Shown: piece by piece, positions 43,920 through 59,344 of the stretch
Position numbering within the stretch: position 1 is the stretch's first letter
Layout: each line of letters begins with the position of its first letter
Origin: Sanguibacter keddieii DSM 10542
GTDB taxonomy: Bacteria; Actinomycetota; Actinomycetes; Actinomycetales; Cellulomonadaceae
DNA: 64,000 bases
Direction of reading: 5' to 3'
NCBI RefSeq assembly: GCF_000024925.1
Contig: NC_013521.1
Span: forward strand, 1,178,001-1,242,000
The notes under the pieces: generated by a model
What the model was told of the DNA's origin: nothing
What the model saw: only the letters and a program-made list of their open reading frames with translations
Database searches by the model: none
Translations under genes and position numbers: made by a program

Positions 43920-45102
43920 CGATGAGCGCGTCGATGGCCGCGGACGAGAGCACGTGGTCCACGGCCATGGCGCTCGCCCCGAGCACACCGGCGCGGTTCC
44001 CGGTCCGCGAGGCGACGATCCGCAGGTGCTGGGTGGCCAGCGGCAGCGAGCGACGGTAGACCACCTCGCGGATCCCGGCGATGAGGTGCTCGCCCGAGCT
44101 CGCGACGACCCCGCCGACGACGATCATCGACGGGTTGAGCAGGCTCACGCACCCCGCGAGCACGGTCCCGATGTCGCGCCCGGCCTGCCGGACCGCGCGG
44201 CTCGCGTAGAGGTCGCCGGCACGCACGAGCGCCACCACGTCGTTCGACGACGTCGCGGCGAGGCCCGTCGCGGCGAGCTGCGCGGCGACGGCCTGCCCGC
44301 TGGCGACAGCCTCGAGGCAGCCGAGGTTCCCGCAGCGGCACGGCACCTCCGAGCGGTCCGACACCGCGACGTGGCCGATGTCGCCGGCGGCACCCTGGGC
44401 TCCGCGACGCAGCGCGCCGTCGCTGATGATGCCCGCGCCGATGCCGGTCGCGACCTTGACGAACAGCAGGTCGCTCACGCCCGGCCACTCGGTGCGGTGC
44501 TCGCCGAGCGCCATGATGTTGACGTCGTTGTCGACCAGCACCGAGGCGCCGAGCCGCGCGCTGAGCCCCCCGGGGACGTCGACGTCGTCCCACGCGGGCA
44601 TGATCGGCGGGTTGATCGGTCGACCGGTCGAGTGCTCGACCGGCCCGGGGAGCCCGACGCCCACGGAGACCAGGTCGTCGAGGGTGCGGCCGGTCGACAG
44701 GACCAGCTCCTCGCCGGTCTGCGCGACCCAGCCGAGGATCACGTCGGGTCCGTCGGCGATGGCGATGGGGGCCTCGAGCTCGGCGAGCACCGTGGAAGCC
44801 AGGTCGGTGACGGCGAGGTGCGCGTGCGTCGCGCCGAGGTCGACGGCGAGCACGACGCGGGCCGCGGGGCTGAAGGCGAAGGTGGCCGGGGGCCGTCCGC
44901 CGGTCGAGCTGGCCTCGCCCGCGGGGGCCACGAGACCGGAGGCCATGAGCAGGTCGATGCGGGCGGCGATGGTCGAGCGGGCCTGGCCGGTGACGGCGGC
45001 GAGCTCGGCGCGGGTGCGGGGCTGACCGTCCCGCAGCAGCTGGAACAGGTCGCCTGCGCCTGTGGTGCGCGGGACGACGCGGAGCGCCTCCTCGGCCGTC
45101 AT
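43915..45102 (-). CDS. ROK family transcriptional regulator of the adjacent sugar cassette
   Basis: The 395-residue protein has an N-terminal winged helix (LFQLLRDGQPRTRAELAAVTG, about 15-65) and a ROK kinase-like domain with VDLGATHAHLAVTDL and the zinc motif CRCGNLGCLEA (about 245-255). ROK repressors bind DNA until a sugar or sugar phosphate is bound. ATG at 45102 is preferred because AGAGG lies 8 nt upstream; the GTG at 45111 is too close to that site. The gene is divergent from the importer operon with a 117-bp AT-rich intergenic region, so it is the likely repressor. TAAAGT (45133-45138, minus) is a possible -10 box. Confidence 0.9.
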
Positions 45103-45132
45103 GGGGTCCACCTCTCGCCGCAGATGAGCGCG

Positions 45133-45212
45133 ACTTTAGCAGATCACGAGCGGATAACGATCAACAAGTTCTCATCTTTTGCTTGACGGTCGACAGAAGT
45201 AGCCCCTAGGTT
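45133..45212. promoter_or_regulatory. Divergent promoter region of the sugar importer and ROK genes
   Basis: For the importer, TTGACG (45183-45188) and TAGGTT (45207-45212) have an 18-bp spacer, and the ATG at 45220 lies 7 nt after the -10 box, so the mRNA may be leaderless. For the ROK gene, TAAAGT occupies 45133-45138 on the other strand. The stretch between is unusually AT-rich (about 45140-45190) and is the place to expect the ROK operator. Confidence 0.6.
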
Positions 45213-45219
45213 CAGACCC

Positions 45220-46749
45220 ATGGTCACCGTGGACCCACCCTCAGCAGCAGTGCCGCTCCTGCAGATGCGCAGCATCGTCAAGCAGTTTCCCGGCGCCCGT
45301 GCACTCGACGGCGTCGATCTCGAGATCCTCCCCGGAGAGGTGCACTGCCTCCTCGGCCAGAACGGCGCCGGCAAGTCCACCCTCATCAAGGTGCTCGCCG
45401 GAGCCCACCAGCCCGACGAGGGCCAGGTCCTCGTCCGCGGGGAGGTCGTCACCATCCCGCACCCCGTCGCCGCCCTCGGCCTCGGCATCGCCACCATGTA
45501 CCAGGAGCTCGACGTCGTCGACGGCCTGAGCGTCACCGAGAACGTGTACCTCGGGCACGAGCTCGCCACCGCGGGCTTCTCCCGCCGCCGGGCCGCCGTC
45601 CGCCGCACCCGCGAGCTGCTCGCCCGTCTCGGGCACCCCGGCATCTCGCCCACCCAGGACGTCGGCTCGCTGTCCGCCGCAGGCAAGCAGATCGTCTCGA
45701 TGGCCCGGGCGCTCTCCCGCGACGCGAGCGTCATCGTCATGGACGAGCCCTCGGCGGTCCTCGACTCCGAAGAGGTCGAGAACCTGTTCCGGGTGGTCCG
45801 CGAGCTCACCGCCTCGGGCGTGGCGATCGTCTACATCTCGCACCGTCTCGAGGAGATCCGCGCGATCGGCGACCGCATCACCGTCCTCAAGGACGGCCGC
45901 ACCGTCGCCCAGAACCTCGCGGTCGCCGACACCCCGACCCCCGAGCTCATCCGGCTCATGACGGGCCGCACCGTCGAGCAGGTCTTCCCGCCGAGCACCC
46001 CGCTCGCGGGGGACGCGGAGGTGCTCCTGCGCGTCGAGGGGCTCGGGCTCGCCGGGACGTTCCAGGGCGTGTCCTTCGAGGTGCACGCCGGCGAGGTCGT
46101 CGGCCTCGCCGGGCTCGTCGGCTCCGGACGCTCGGAGATCCTCGAGACCGTCTACGGAGCCCGCCGCGCGACCGCCGGGACCGTCCACGTCGCCGGACGA
46201 CGGACCCGCCCCGGCTCCGTCGGCTCGGCCGTCGACGCCGGCGTCGGGCTCTGCCCCGAGGAGCGCAAGAGCCAGGGGCTGCTCCTCGACGAGCCCGTCT
46301 ACCGCAACATCACGCTCTCGACCTTCGGACGCTTCGCCCGCGGCAGCCTCCTGCACGAGGGCGACGAGCGGGCCGCCGCGGTGCGGGAGGCCGACGCCCT
46401 CGACCTGCGGCCCCGCGACGTCGAGCGCACCGCCCGGACGCTCTCGGGCGGCAACCAGCAGAAGGTGCTGCTCGCCCGCTGGCTCGTGCACGGCTGCCGC
46501 GTGCTGCTCCTCGACGAGCCCACCCGTGGCGTCGACGTCGGCGCCCGCGCCGAGATCTACGCCCTGGTCCGCAGGCTCGCCGACGACGGCGCCGCCGTCG
46601 TCGTGGTCTCGAGCGAGATCGACGAGGTCCTCGGCATGTCCGACCGCGTCCTCGTGGTCTCCGAAGGATCCGTCGTCTACACCGGCCCCGCCGACTCGAT
46701 CGACGAGCACGGCGTGCTCGCCCTCGTCATGGAAGGACGTGCCGCATGA
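45220..46749 (+). CDS. Sugar ABC transporter ATPase, RbsA/MglA-type (two NBDs)
   Basis: The 509-residue protein couples ATP hydrolysis to import. The first nucleotide-binding domain has Walker A GQNGAGKST, an LSAAGKQ signature and Walker B VIVMDEPS; the second has a degenerate Walker A (GLVGSGRSEI), LSGGNQQKV and LLLDEPTRGVDVGA, the normal pattern for RbsA/MglA/XylG. The ATG at 45220 has no Shine-Dalgarno and lies 7 nt from a -10 box. Its 3' end overlaps the permease start by 4 nt. The substrate is presumably a monosaccharide, inositol or small glycoside. Confidence 0.94.
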   Translation: MVTVDPPSAAVPLLQMRSIVKQFPGARALDGVDLEILPGEVHCLLGQNGAGKSTLIKVLAGAHQPDEGQVLVRGEVVTIPHPVAALGLGIATMYQELDVVDGLSVTENVYLGHELATAGFSRRRAAVRRTRELLARLGHPGISPTQDVGSLSAAGKQIVSMARALSRDASVIVMDEPSAVLDSEEVENLFRVVRELTASGVAIVYISHRLEEIRAIGDRITVLKDGRTVAQNLAVADTPTPELIRLMTGRTVEQVFPPSTPLAGDAEVLLRVEGLGLAGTFQGVSFEVHAGEVVGLAGLVGSGRSEILETVYGARRATAGTVHVAGRRTRPGSVGSAVDAGVGLCPEERKSQGLLLDEPVYRNITLSTFGRFARGSLLHEGDERAAAVREADALDLRPRDVERTARTLSGGNQQKVLLARWLVHGCRVLLLDEPTRGVDVGARAEIYALVRRLADDGAAVVVVSSEIDEVLGMSDRVLVVSEGSVVYTGPADSIDEHGVLALVMEGRAA

Positions 46750-47888
46750 GCGAGCACAGGACCACACCCCCGTCAGGGACCGGCGACCGCACCGGTCCTC
46801 CACTCACGAAGGGCGGGGCGCGCACCTCGAGCGATCGCCCCGACGACGCCGGGGTCGCCCTCAGCACCCCCGAACCCCTCGACAGCCCCGCCACCACCTC
46901 GACCGACAGTCCGCGGCACCAGGGGCTCCCCGGCCTGCACGGCTCCGTCGGCCGCAACCTCGGCCTCGTCCTCGCGCTCGTCCTGCTCTGCGTCGTCGGG
47001 GCCGTCACCGGCGGAGAGCGCTTCGCGAGCTTCGACAACGCCCTCACCATCCTCCGGCTCGCCGCCGTGCTCGGCGTGCTGTGCATCGGCATGACCTTCG
47101 TCATCACCGGGGGAGGGATCGACCTCTCCGTCGGCTCGGTGCTCGGTCTCGCCACGGTGTGGGCCAGCACCCTCGCCACGCAGACGATGGCGCGAGACAC
47201 CCACTGGCTCGTCATGGTCGGTGTCGCGCTCGCGGTCGGTGTCGCCTGCGGGCTCATCAACGGCATCCTCATCGCCTACGGCAAGATCGTCGGCTTCATG
47301 GCGACGCTCGCCATGATGGTCGGCGCCCGCGGCCTCGCCGAGATCATCGCCAACCGCAAGACCCAGGTGGTGAGCGTCCCGGAGTTCCTCGACGTCTTCC
47401 GGGCATCGGTGCTGGGCGTCCCCGTGCTCGTGTGGATGTTCGCGCTCGTGTCGGTCGCCGGCTGGGTGCTCCTCAACCGTACGACCTTCGGCCGCCGCAC
47501 CGTGGCCGTGGGCGGCAACCCCGAGGCTGCGCGCCTCGCCGGGATCAAGGTCAAGCGCCACACCATGTACCTCTACGCGCTCTCCGGCCTCACCGCAGGC
47601 ATCGCCGGAGTCATGATGCTCGCCCGGACCACCGCGGGCTCGTCGACCAACGGCCAGATGTACGAGCTCGACGCCATCGCGGCCGTCGTCGTCGGCGGCA
47701 CGCTCCTCGCCGGAGGCCGCGGCACCATCGTCGGCACCGTCCTCGGTGTGCTCATCTTCACGACCCTCACCAACGTGTTCACGCAGAACAACATGTCCAC
47801 CTCGGCGCAGGCCGTCGTCAAGGGCGTGATCATCGTCGTGGCCGTCCTCGTCCAGCAGAGGTTCGCGACCCGCAGCCGCACCACCTGA
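46746..47888 (+). CDS. Sugar ABC transporter permease, RbsC-type
   Basis: The 380-residue membrane protein has a long Thr/Pro/Ser-rich cytoplasmic N-terminus (1-70) and about 8-10 hydrophobic segments. Family landmarks are MTFVITGGGIDLSVGSVLGL, GKIVGFMATLAMMVGARGLAEI, AVGGNPEAARLAGIKV (coupling loop) and VVVGGTLLAGGRGTIVGTVLG. It is coupled to the ATPase by ATGA overlap. Such permeases form homodimers with the two-NBD ATPase. The N-terminal extension is longer than usual and probably disordered. Confidence 0.93.
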   Translation: MSEHRTTPPSGTGDRTGPPLTKGGARTSSDRPDDAGVALSTPEPLDSPATTSTDSPRHQGLPGLHGSVGRNLGLVLALVLLCVVGAVTGGERFASFDNALTILRLAAVLGVLCIGMTFVITGGGIDLSVGSVLGLATVWASTLATQTMARDTHWLVMVGVALAVGVACGLINGILIAYGKIVGFMATLAMMVGARGLAEIIANRKTQVVSVPEFLDVFRASVLGVPVLVWMFALVSVAGWVLLNRTTFGRRTVAVGGNPEAARLAGIKVKRHTMYLYALSGLTAGIAGVMMLARTTAGSSTNGQMYELDAIAAVVVGGTLLAGGRGTIVGTVLGVLIFTTLTNVFTQNNMSTSAQAVVKGVIIVVAVLVQQRFATRSRTT

Positions 47889-47964
47889 CGCCTTCCGGGT
47901 GCCCTCCCGGGTGCCCGACCACCACCCCAGACCCGCAGCAGGACGACGATCACAGGAGATTCTC

Positions 47965-49065
47965 ATGTCCGCTCGACTGTTCAGCCAGACCCCGCAGGCC
48001 CGCATCGGATCCCCGGAGCGCGGCACCGACCGACGACGCGTCCCCGCCCTCGTGGCAGGCCTCGCCGTCGCAGGCCTCGCACTCTCGGCCTGCACCTCCA
48101 ACACCCCCGCACCCTCCGACTCGTCGGCCGCCGCGGCACCGGCAGCGGCCTCCGACAACGACGCCTCCGGTGACACCGTCGTCATCGGCTTCTCGGCCCC
48201 GGCCGCCGACCACGGGTGGATGGGCGCGATCACCGAGGCCGCCAAGGCCGAGGCCGAGAACTACCCCGACGTCGAGCTCCGCGTCGCGGAGGGCACCAAC
48301 GACGTCAGCCTCCAGATCAGCCAGATCGAGACCTTCATCAACGACGGCGTCGACGCCATCGTCCTGCTGCCCTTCGACGGGGCGGCCCTCACCGAGATCG
48401 CGACCGAGGCGATGGAGGCCGGGATCGTGGTGATCAACGTCGACCGGGAGTTCTCGAGCCCCTTCGCGGCCCGGGCCACGGTGCTCGGCGACAACTACGG
48501 CATGGGCGTCAGTGCCGGTACCTACATCTGCGAGCAGCTGGGCGACAACCCCGACGCGGTGGTCGCCGAGATCGCCGGCATCGACTCGCTGCCCCTCACC
48601 CAGGACCGCAGCCAGGGCTTCGCCGACGCCCTCGAGGGCTGCGGGCTCGACGTCGACAACCGCGTCGCCGCCGACTTCACCATCCAGGGCGGCGAGTCCG
48701 CGACCGCCAACCTGCTCCAGGCCGCACCGCAGATCGACGCGATCTGGAACCACGACGACGACCAGGGCGTCGGCGTGCTCGCCGCCATCGAGAGCGCGGG
48801 CCGCGACGAGTTCTTCATGGTCGGCGGTGCCGGCTCGGCCAACGTCATGCGGTCCATCGAGGCCGGCGACACCGTCCTCCAGGCGACCGTCGTCTACCCG
48901 TCGACGCAGGCGGCCGACGGCATCAAGATGGCCCGGCTCGCCGTCCAGGAGAAGTCCGTGAGCGACCTCGCCTCCCTCGGCGTCCCGCGCCAGGTCCAGC
49001 TCTACGCACCGGTCGTCACCGCTGACAACGTCGACCAGTTCCTGCCCTCCGCCTTCGAGTCCTGA
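47965..49065 (+). CDS. Sugar-binding lipoprotein of the importer (RbsB-like)
   Basis: The 366-residue protein has a lipoprotein signal with ALVAGLAVAGLALSAC (Cys about residue 36), a Ser/Ala-rich linker, and a type I periplasmic-binding fold (Peripla_BP_4). Typical segments are IGFSAPAADHGWMGAITEAA, DAIVLLPFDGAALTEIA, VVINVDREF, FADALEGCG and IWNHDDDQGVG. The aromatic/charged residues HGW, DRE and NHDD line the sugar site in this family. ATG at 47965 has AGGAG about 6 nt upstream. A 13-bp hairpin lies after its stop. The ligand is not predictable. Confidence 0.93.
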   Translation: MSARLFSQTPQARIGSPERGTDRRRVPALVAGLAVAGLALSACTSNTPAPSDSSAAAAPAAASDNDASGDTVVIGFSAPAADHGWMGAITEAAKAEAENYPDVELRVAEGTNDVSLQISQIETFINDGVDAIVLLPFDGAALTEIATEAMEAGIVVINVDREFSSPFAARATVLGDNYGMGVSAGTYICEQLGDNPDAVVAEIAGIDSLPLTQDRSQGFADALEGCGLDVDNRVAADFTIQGGESATANLLQAAPQIDAIWNHDDDQGVGVLAAIESAGRDEFFMVGGAGSANVMRSIEAGDTVLQATVVYPSTQAADGIKMARLAVQEKSVSDLASLGVPRQVQLYAPVVTADNVDQFLPSAFES

Positions 49066-49082
49066 CCGACCACCACGACACC

Positions 49083-49112
49083 GGTGGGACCGGGCGCCTG
49101 CCCGGTCCCACC
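49083..49112 (+). terminator. Intercistronic hairpin after the binding-protein gene
   Basis: Perfect 13-bp arms 49083-49095 and 49100-49112 with a GCCT loop lie between the binding protein and dehydrogenase genes. It is followed within 20 nt by a ribosome site and ATG. It may partly terminate or protect the upstream mRNA, giving more binding protein than enzyme. Confidence 0.55.
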
Positions 49113-49130
49113 CCACGGAGGGAGCGGACC

Positions 49131-50321
49131 ATGTCCGACGACGGACGACCCCGGCTGGGGGTCGGGATGGTGGGGCACGCCTTCATGGGCGCGGCGCACT
49201 CGCAGGCGTGGCGGACCGCACCGCGGTTCTTCGACCTGCCGCTGCGCACCGAGATGACCGCGGTCGCCGGGCGCACCACGGAGAGCGCGAGAGCCGCGGC
49301 GGACCGGCTCGGCTGGCTCGGCTCCGAGGCCAGCTGGAAGGACCTCGTGGCGCGCGACGACGTCGACCTCGTCGACATCTGCACGCCGGGCGACACCCAC
49401 GCCGAGATCGCGATCGCCGCGCTCGAGGCCGGGAAGCACGTGCTGTGCGAGAAGCCGCTCGCGAACTCGGTCGCGGAGGCCCAGCAGATGGCCGACGCGG
49501 CCGACGCCGCGGTGCTGCGCGGTGTGGTGGCGATGGTGGGCTTCACCTACCGTCGGGTGCCCGCCGTCCGTCTCGCCCGGCAGCTCGTCGAGGAGGGGCG
49601 CATCGGTACGGTGCGGCACGTCCGGGCGCAGTACCTCCAGGACTGGCTGACCGACGAGGAGTCGCCGCTGACCTGGCGCCTCGACAAGGAGCGTGCCGGC
49701 TCCGGTGCCCTTGGCGACATCGGGGCGCACGTGGTCGACCTGGCCCAGTTCGTCACGGGGGAGCAGGTGACCGGGGTCTCGGGCATGCTCGAGACCTTCG
49801 TCGCCGAGCGCCCTGTCGCGTCGTCGTCCTCGGGGGCGTCGCCCGCAGGGCTGGGCGGCGTCGCCGGGCAGGGGCGCGGGCCCGTCACGGTCGACGACGC
49901 GACAGCCTTCCTCGCCCGCATGAGCGGGGGAGGGATCGCGGTCTTCGAGGCGACGCGGTTCGCCACCGGTCGCAAGAACGCCATCCGCCTCGAGGTCGAC
50001 GGGTCCCTGGGCTCGCTGTCCTTCGACTTCGAGGACATGAACGTCCTCCACCTGTACGACGCCCAGGAACCCGCGAGCACGGCAGGCTTCCGCAGGATCG
50101 TGGTGACCGAGCCCGAGCACCCGTACGTCGCCCACTGGTGGCCGGCCGGTCACGGCCTCGGGTACGAGCACGCCTTCACGCACCAGGTGGTCGACCTCGT
50201 CGAGGCCCTCGCCACCGGGACCCAGCCGGCCCCGACCTTCCGCGACGGTCTCGTCGTGCAGAAGGTGCTCGCAGCCGTCGAGGAGTCGGCCGCCGACCGC
50301 AGCAGCTGGAGGGACGTGTGA
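49131..50321 (+). CDS. Gfo/Idh/MocA family oxidoreductase (levoglucosan-dehydrogenase-like)
   Basis: The 396-residue NAD(P)-dependent oxidoreductase starts GVGMVGHAFMGAAHSQAW, a Rossmann loop, then VDICTPGDTHAEIAI and CEKPLANS (catalytic Lys). The second domain has GALGDIGAHVVDLAQF with the conserved Asp/His pair. The stretch YLQDWLTDEESPLTWRLDK is shared, from memory, with levoglucosan dehydrogenase and relatives that oxidise glycosides at C3. GGAGGGAG precedes ATG at 49131. The next gene is a TIM-barrel isomerase/lyase, a pairing used in 3-keto-glycoside breakdown and in inositol routes. Substrate is unproven. Confidence 0.88.
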   Translation: MSDDGRPRLGVGMVGHAFMGAAHSQAWRTAPRFFDLPLRTEMTAVAGRTTESARAAADRLGWLGSEASWKDLVARDDVDLVDICTPGDTHAEIAIAALEAGKHVLCEKPLANSVAEAQQMADAADAAVLRGVVAMVGFTYRRVPAVRLARQLVEEGRIGTVRHVRAQYLQDWLTDEESPLTWRLDKERAGSGALGDIGAHVVDLAQFVTGEQVTGVSGMLETFVAERPVASSSSGASPAGLGGVAGQGRGPVTVDDATAFLARMSGGGIAVFEATRFATGRKNAIRLEVDGSLGSLSFDFEDMNVLHLYDAQEPASTAGFRRIVVTEPEHPYVAHWWPAGHGLGYEHAFTHQVVDLVEALATGTQPAPTFRDGLVVQKVLAAVEESAADRSSWRDV

Positions 50322-50420
50322 GGAACCGACACTGACCCGGAGACCCGGAGCGGTCCGCTGACCGCCGAGGAAGACCTGCTCGACCACCCCAGTCCGTCAG
50401 CCCGACCGAAGGAGCCCGTC

Positions 50421-51422
50421 ATGGTCCGTCCGATCACCCTCTTCACCGGCCAGTGGGCCGACCTGCCCTTCGAGGAGGTCGCGGCGCTCGCGGCCGGGTG
50501 GGGATACGACGGTCTCGAGATCGCGTGCTGGGGAGACCATCTCGACCCGTGGCGGTGGGACGACGACGAGTACGTGCAGGGACGCCTCGACATCTTGGCG
50601 CGGCACGGCCTCCAGGTGCACGCGATCTCCAACCACCTCAAGGGGCAGGCGGTCTGCGACGACCCCATCGACCAGCGGCACCGCGACATCCTGCCCGACG
50701 TGGTCTGGGGAGACGGAGACCCGGAGGGGGTGCGCCAGCGTGCCGCCGAGGAGATGAAGCACACCGCGCGCCTGGCAGCCCGGCTCGGGGTGAAGACCGT
50801 GGTGGGGTTCACGGGCTCGTCGATCTGGAAGTACGTGGCGATGTTCCCGCCGGTGAGCCAGGAGGCCGTCGACGCCGGGTACCAGGACTTCGCGGACCGC
50901 TGGAACCCGATCCTCGACGTCTTCGACGACGTGGGGGTGCGTTTCGCGCACGAGGTGCACCCGAGCGAGATCGCCTACGACTACTGGACGACCGTCCGCA
51001 CCCTGGAGGCCATCGGTCACCGCGAGGCCTTCGGGCTCAACTGGGACCCGAGCCACATGGTGTGGCAGGACATCGACCCCGTGAGCTTCCTCTGGGACTT
51101 CAAGGACCGGATCTACCACGTGGACTGCAAGGACACGAAGAAGCGCATGAGCAACGGCCGCAACGGCCGGATGGGCTCGCACCTGGCGTGGGCCGACGGC
51201 CGCCGCGGGTGGGACTTCATCTCGACCGGGCACGGCGACGTCCCGTGGGAGGACGCCTTCCGGATGCTCAACACCATCGGGTACGCAGGGCCGATCTCCA
51301 TCGAGTGGGAGGACGCCGGCATGGACCGGCTGGTCGGCGCGCCCGAGGCGCTCGAGTTCGTGCGCAGGCTCGCGCTCGACGCACCCGAGGCTGCGTTCGA
51401 CGCGGCGTTCAGCGCGCGCTGA
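50421..51422 (+). CDS. Sugar phosphate isomerase/epimerase-like TIM-barrel protein
   Basis: The 333-residue protein belongs to the AP-endonuclease-2/xylose-isomerase-like barrel family. Metal-binding acidic and His residues are seen in [43 protein letters not shown] and SIEWEDAG, a complete set. Members isomerise, epimerise or dehydrate sugars and inositols, and some cleave 3-keto-glycosides by beta-elimination. ATG at 50421 follows GAAGGAG. It is the last gene of the cassette, 99 nt after the dehydrogenase, and the rRNA promoter region starts right behind it. I see no intervening terminator. Confidence 0.88.
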   Translation: MVRPITLFTGQWADLPFEEVAALAAGWGYDGLEIACWGDHLDPWRWDDDEYVQGRLDILARHGLQVHAISNHLKGQAVCDDPIDQRHRDILPDVVWGDGDPEGVRQRAAEEMKHTARLAARLGVKTVVGFTGSSIWKYVAMFPPVSQEAVDAGYQDFADRWNPILDVFDDVGVRFAHEVHPSEIAYDYWTTVRTLEAIGHREAFGLNWDPSHMVWQDIDPVSFLWDFKDRIYHVDCKDTKKRMSNGRNGRMGSHLAWADGRRGWDFISTGHGDVPWEDAFRMLNTIGYAGPISIEWEDAGMDRLVGAPEALEFVRRLALDAPEAAFDAAFSAR

Positions 51423-51862
51423 GCGACGCTCTGACCAGGGTGACCGCGGTCACGGGGGAGCGGCTTGGCAACGGCGAGGGCGTCGCGTAATGTTCTCGAG
51501 GTCAGCCCGACCGGGAGACACAGACACCACTGCGAAGCTCTTCGGAGCCGGCGCGAAGTGGCTGGTCCCGGGGTTCGGCATCCTCCTCATGAAGGCTTCG
51601 CAGGTCCGCCTGCGCCTGGTAGTGTGGAGGGCCTGGTTCGGCCGGTGCGGGACTTCGAGTCTGGTGCTGGTAGATGCGGTTCGAGTCGCTCGGAAGAGTG
51701 GTTCGGAGGGCCGCGGAGATCAGGTAGTCTTCACCAGGCCCGCTTCACCGGGTTAATGCGCTGGAAACGGCGGGTTGACGCAGGGTTGCGAGTCGGGTAA
51801 GTTTGAACGGTTGCCTCACGCCAGACGCTCAGTAATGAGTGAACGGGTGATGCGCGTCCGCT

Positions 51863-57211
<5,349 letters not shown>

Positions 57212-57248
57212 GGGTAACGGCCGAGAACCGGTTGACAACCCAATAGAG

Positions 57249-57366
57249 TTACGGCGGTCATAGCGAGGGGGAAACGCCCGGTCCCATTCCGAACCCGGAA
57301 GCTAAGCCCCTCTGCGCCGATGGTACTGCACGGGAGACTGTGTGGGAGAGTAGGTCGCCGCCGGAC
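57249..57366 (+). rRNA. rrf: 5S ribosomal RNA
   Basis: About 118 nt, with GGTCATAGCGAGGGGGAAAC, CCCATTCCGAACCCGGAAGC and TGGGAGAGTAGGTCGCCGCC. The two ends can pair. Boundaries are good to a few bases. It lies 80 nt after 23S and 10 nt before a strong terminator. Confidence 0.95.
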
Positions 57367-57376
57367 AATCATTCAA

Positions 57377-57409
57377 CGAAAGCCCACCCCTTCTGGGGGT
57401 GGGCTTTCG
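57377..57409 (+). terminator. rRNA operon terminator
   Basis: Perfect 14-bp arms 57377-57390 and 57396-57409 with a TTCTG loop follow 5S. Confidence 0.9.
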
Positions 57410-57524
57410 TCGTACCCAGGAACGTCCTCGGTGCTGCGGGCGTGCCTGTCGGAGCCCCGTACGGCGCGAGATCTCTCACTCCTCGACAGCTCGGAGGTCC
57501 CTGCTCTGGGACGTCCTGCTGGCC

Positions 57525-57530
57525 TAGACT
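57525..57530 (+). promoter_or_regulatory. -10 box of a possible leaderless gatCAB promoter
   Basis: TAGACT ends 6 nt before the gatC ATG; the intervening GGGGGC could also act as a weak ribosome site. No good -35 box is seen. Confidence 0.45.
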
Positions 57531-57536
57531 GGGGGC

Positions 57537-57836
57537 ATGTCCACACTCTCCCGTGACGAGGTCGCGCGCGTCGCAGCGCTCGCGCGCATCGACCTCAGCC
57601 CCGAAGAACTCGACCGCCTCGCAGGCGAGCTCGTCGTGATCGTCGACGCGATCGCCGAGGTCAGCGCCGTCGCGACGCCCGACGTACCCGCGACCAGCCA
57701 CCCGCTGCCGCTCTCCAACGTCTTCCGTGACGACGTCCCCGTCGCACCGCTCGACGTCGACGAGATCATGGCCAGCGCACCCGCGAGCGAAGACGGACGG
57801 TTCCTCGTCCCTCAGATCCTGGGGGAGGACTCATGA
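57537..57836 (+). CDS. gatC: Asp-tRNA(Asn)/Glu-tRNA(Gln) amidotransferase subunit C
   Basis: The 99-residue small subunit wraps around GatA and stabilises the complex. It starts [20 protein letters not shown] and continues with [18 protein letters not shown] and [13 protein letters not shown], the normal GatC layout. Its stop overlaps the gatA ATG (ATGA). In most actinobacteria it follows ligA directly; here the rRNA operon and a sugar cassette lie between. Confidence 0.96.
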   Translation: MSTLSRDEVARVAALARIDLSPEELDRLAGELVVIVDAIAEVSAVATPDVPATSHPLPLSNVFRDDVPVAPLDVDEIMASAPASEDGRFLVPQILGEDS

Positions 57837-59344
57837 GCGACCTGACCCGCAAGAGCGCCGCGGAGCTCGCGGCCCACCTCGTGGCCGGCGACGTCTCGAG
57901 CGTCGAGGTCACGCAGGCCCACCTCGACCGCATCAGCGCCGTCGACACCGACGTCCACGCCTTCCTCCACGTGAGCGCCGACGAGGCGCTCGCCACGGCC
58001 CGCGACATCGACGCCCGCCGCGCTGCCGGCGAGGACCTGCACCCGCTCGCCGGGGTGCCGATCGCCGTCAAGGACGTCGTCGTCACCAAGGGGCTCCCGA
58101 CCACGGCCGGCTCCAAGATCCTCGAGGGCTGGATCCCGCCCTACGACGCCACGCTCGTCGAGAAGATCAAGGCCGCCGGCCTGCCCATCCTCGGCAAGAC
58201 CAACATGGACGAGTTCGCCATGGGGTCCAGCACCGAGCACTCTGCCTACGGCAACACCCGCAACCCCTGGGACCTCGACCGGATCCCCGGTGGCTCGGGC
58301 GGTGGCTCGGCCGCGGCGGTGGCCGCCTTCGAGGCGCCTCTCGCGATCGGGACCGACACCGGAGGCTCCATCCGCCAGCCCGGCGCCGTCACCGGCACGG
58401 TCGGCGTGAAGCCCACCTACGGTGGCGTCTCCCGCTACGGCCTCATCGCGATGGCCTCGTCCCTCGACCAGGCCGGCCCCGTCACGCGGACCGTCCTCGA
58501 CTCCGCGCTCCTGCACGAGCTCATCGGCGGTCACGACCCGCGCGACTCGACCTCGTTGGACGAGCCCGTCCCGACGCTCGTCGACGCTGCCCGTCAGGGT
58601 GCGCTCGGCGACCTCACGGGCGTCCGCGTCGGTGTGGTCAAGGAGCTCAGCGGCGAGGGCTACCAGGCCGGTGTCTCCGCACGCTTCGAGGAGTCCCTCG
58701 AGCTGCTCAAGGCTGCTGGCGCCGAGGTCGTCGAGGTCTCCTGCCCGCACTTCGTCAACGCCCTCGCGGCCTACTACCTCATCATGCCCGCCGAGGCGTC
58801 GAGCAACCTCGCGAAGTTCGACGGCATGCGCTTCGGCCTGCGCGTCGAGCCCACCGAGGGCCCGGTCACCGCGGAGCGCGTCATGTCCGCGACCCGCGGC
58901 GCCGGTTTCGGCGACGAGGTGAAGCGCCGCGTGATCCTCGGGACCTACGCGCTGTCCGCCGGCTACTACGACGCCTACTACGGCTCGGCCCAGAAGGTGC
59001 GCACGCTCATCCAGCGCGACTTCGCGGCCGCCTTCGAGAAGGCCGACGTGCTCGTCTCCCCGACGTCGCCCACCACGGCGTTCAAGTTCGGCGAGAAGCT
59101 CGACGACCCCCTCGCGATGTACCTCAACGACGTCGCGACCATCCCGGCCAACCTCGCGGGCGTCCCGGGCATCTCCCTCCCGAACGGTCTCTCGGACGAC
59201 GGCCTCCCCGTCGGCTTCCAGATCCTCGCCCCCGCCCGTGCTGACGAGCGCCTGTACCGCGTCGGTGCGGCCCTCGAGGCCGCCCTCGAGAACGCCTGGG
59301 GCGGACCGCTCCTCGACCAGGCACCTGAACTGGAGACCCGCTGA
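57833..59344 (+). CDS. gatA: Asp-tRNA(Asn)/Glu-tRNA(Gln) amidotransferase subunit A
   Basis: The 503-residue amidase frees ammonia from glutamine for the amidation of misacylated tRNA. The Ser-cisSer-Lys triad is visible: Lys in [12 protein letters not shown] (about 82), [11 protein letters not shown] and [13 protein letters not shown] with the Ser, and [17 protein letters not shown] at 57833 is preceded by GGGGGAGG. It overlaps gatC and gatB, so the three subunits are made in fixed ratio. Confidence 0.97.
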   Translation: MSDLTRKSAAELAAHLVAGDVSSVEVTQAHLDRISAVDTDVHAFLHVSADEALATARDIDARRAAGEDLHPLAGVPIAVKDVVVTKGLPTTAGSKILEGWIPPYDATLVEKIKAAGLPILGKTNMDEFAMGSSTEHSAYGNTRNPWDLDRIPGGSGGGSAAAVAAFEAPLAIGTDTGGSIRQPGAVTGTVGVKPTYGGVSRYGLIAMASSLDQAGPVTRTVLDSALLHELIGGHDPRDSTSLDEPVPTLVDAARQGALGDLTGVRVGVVKELSGEGYQAGVSARFEESLELLKAAGAEVVEVSCPHFVNALAAYYLIMPAEASSNLAKFDGMRFGLRVEPTEGPVTAERVMSATRGAGFGDEVKRRVILGTYALSAGYYDAYYGSAQKVRTLIQRDFAAAFEKADVLVSPTSPTTAFKFGEKLDDPLAMYLNDVATIPANLAGVPGISLPNGLSDDGLPVGFQILAPARADERLYRVGAALEAALENAWGGPLLDQAPELETR

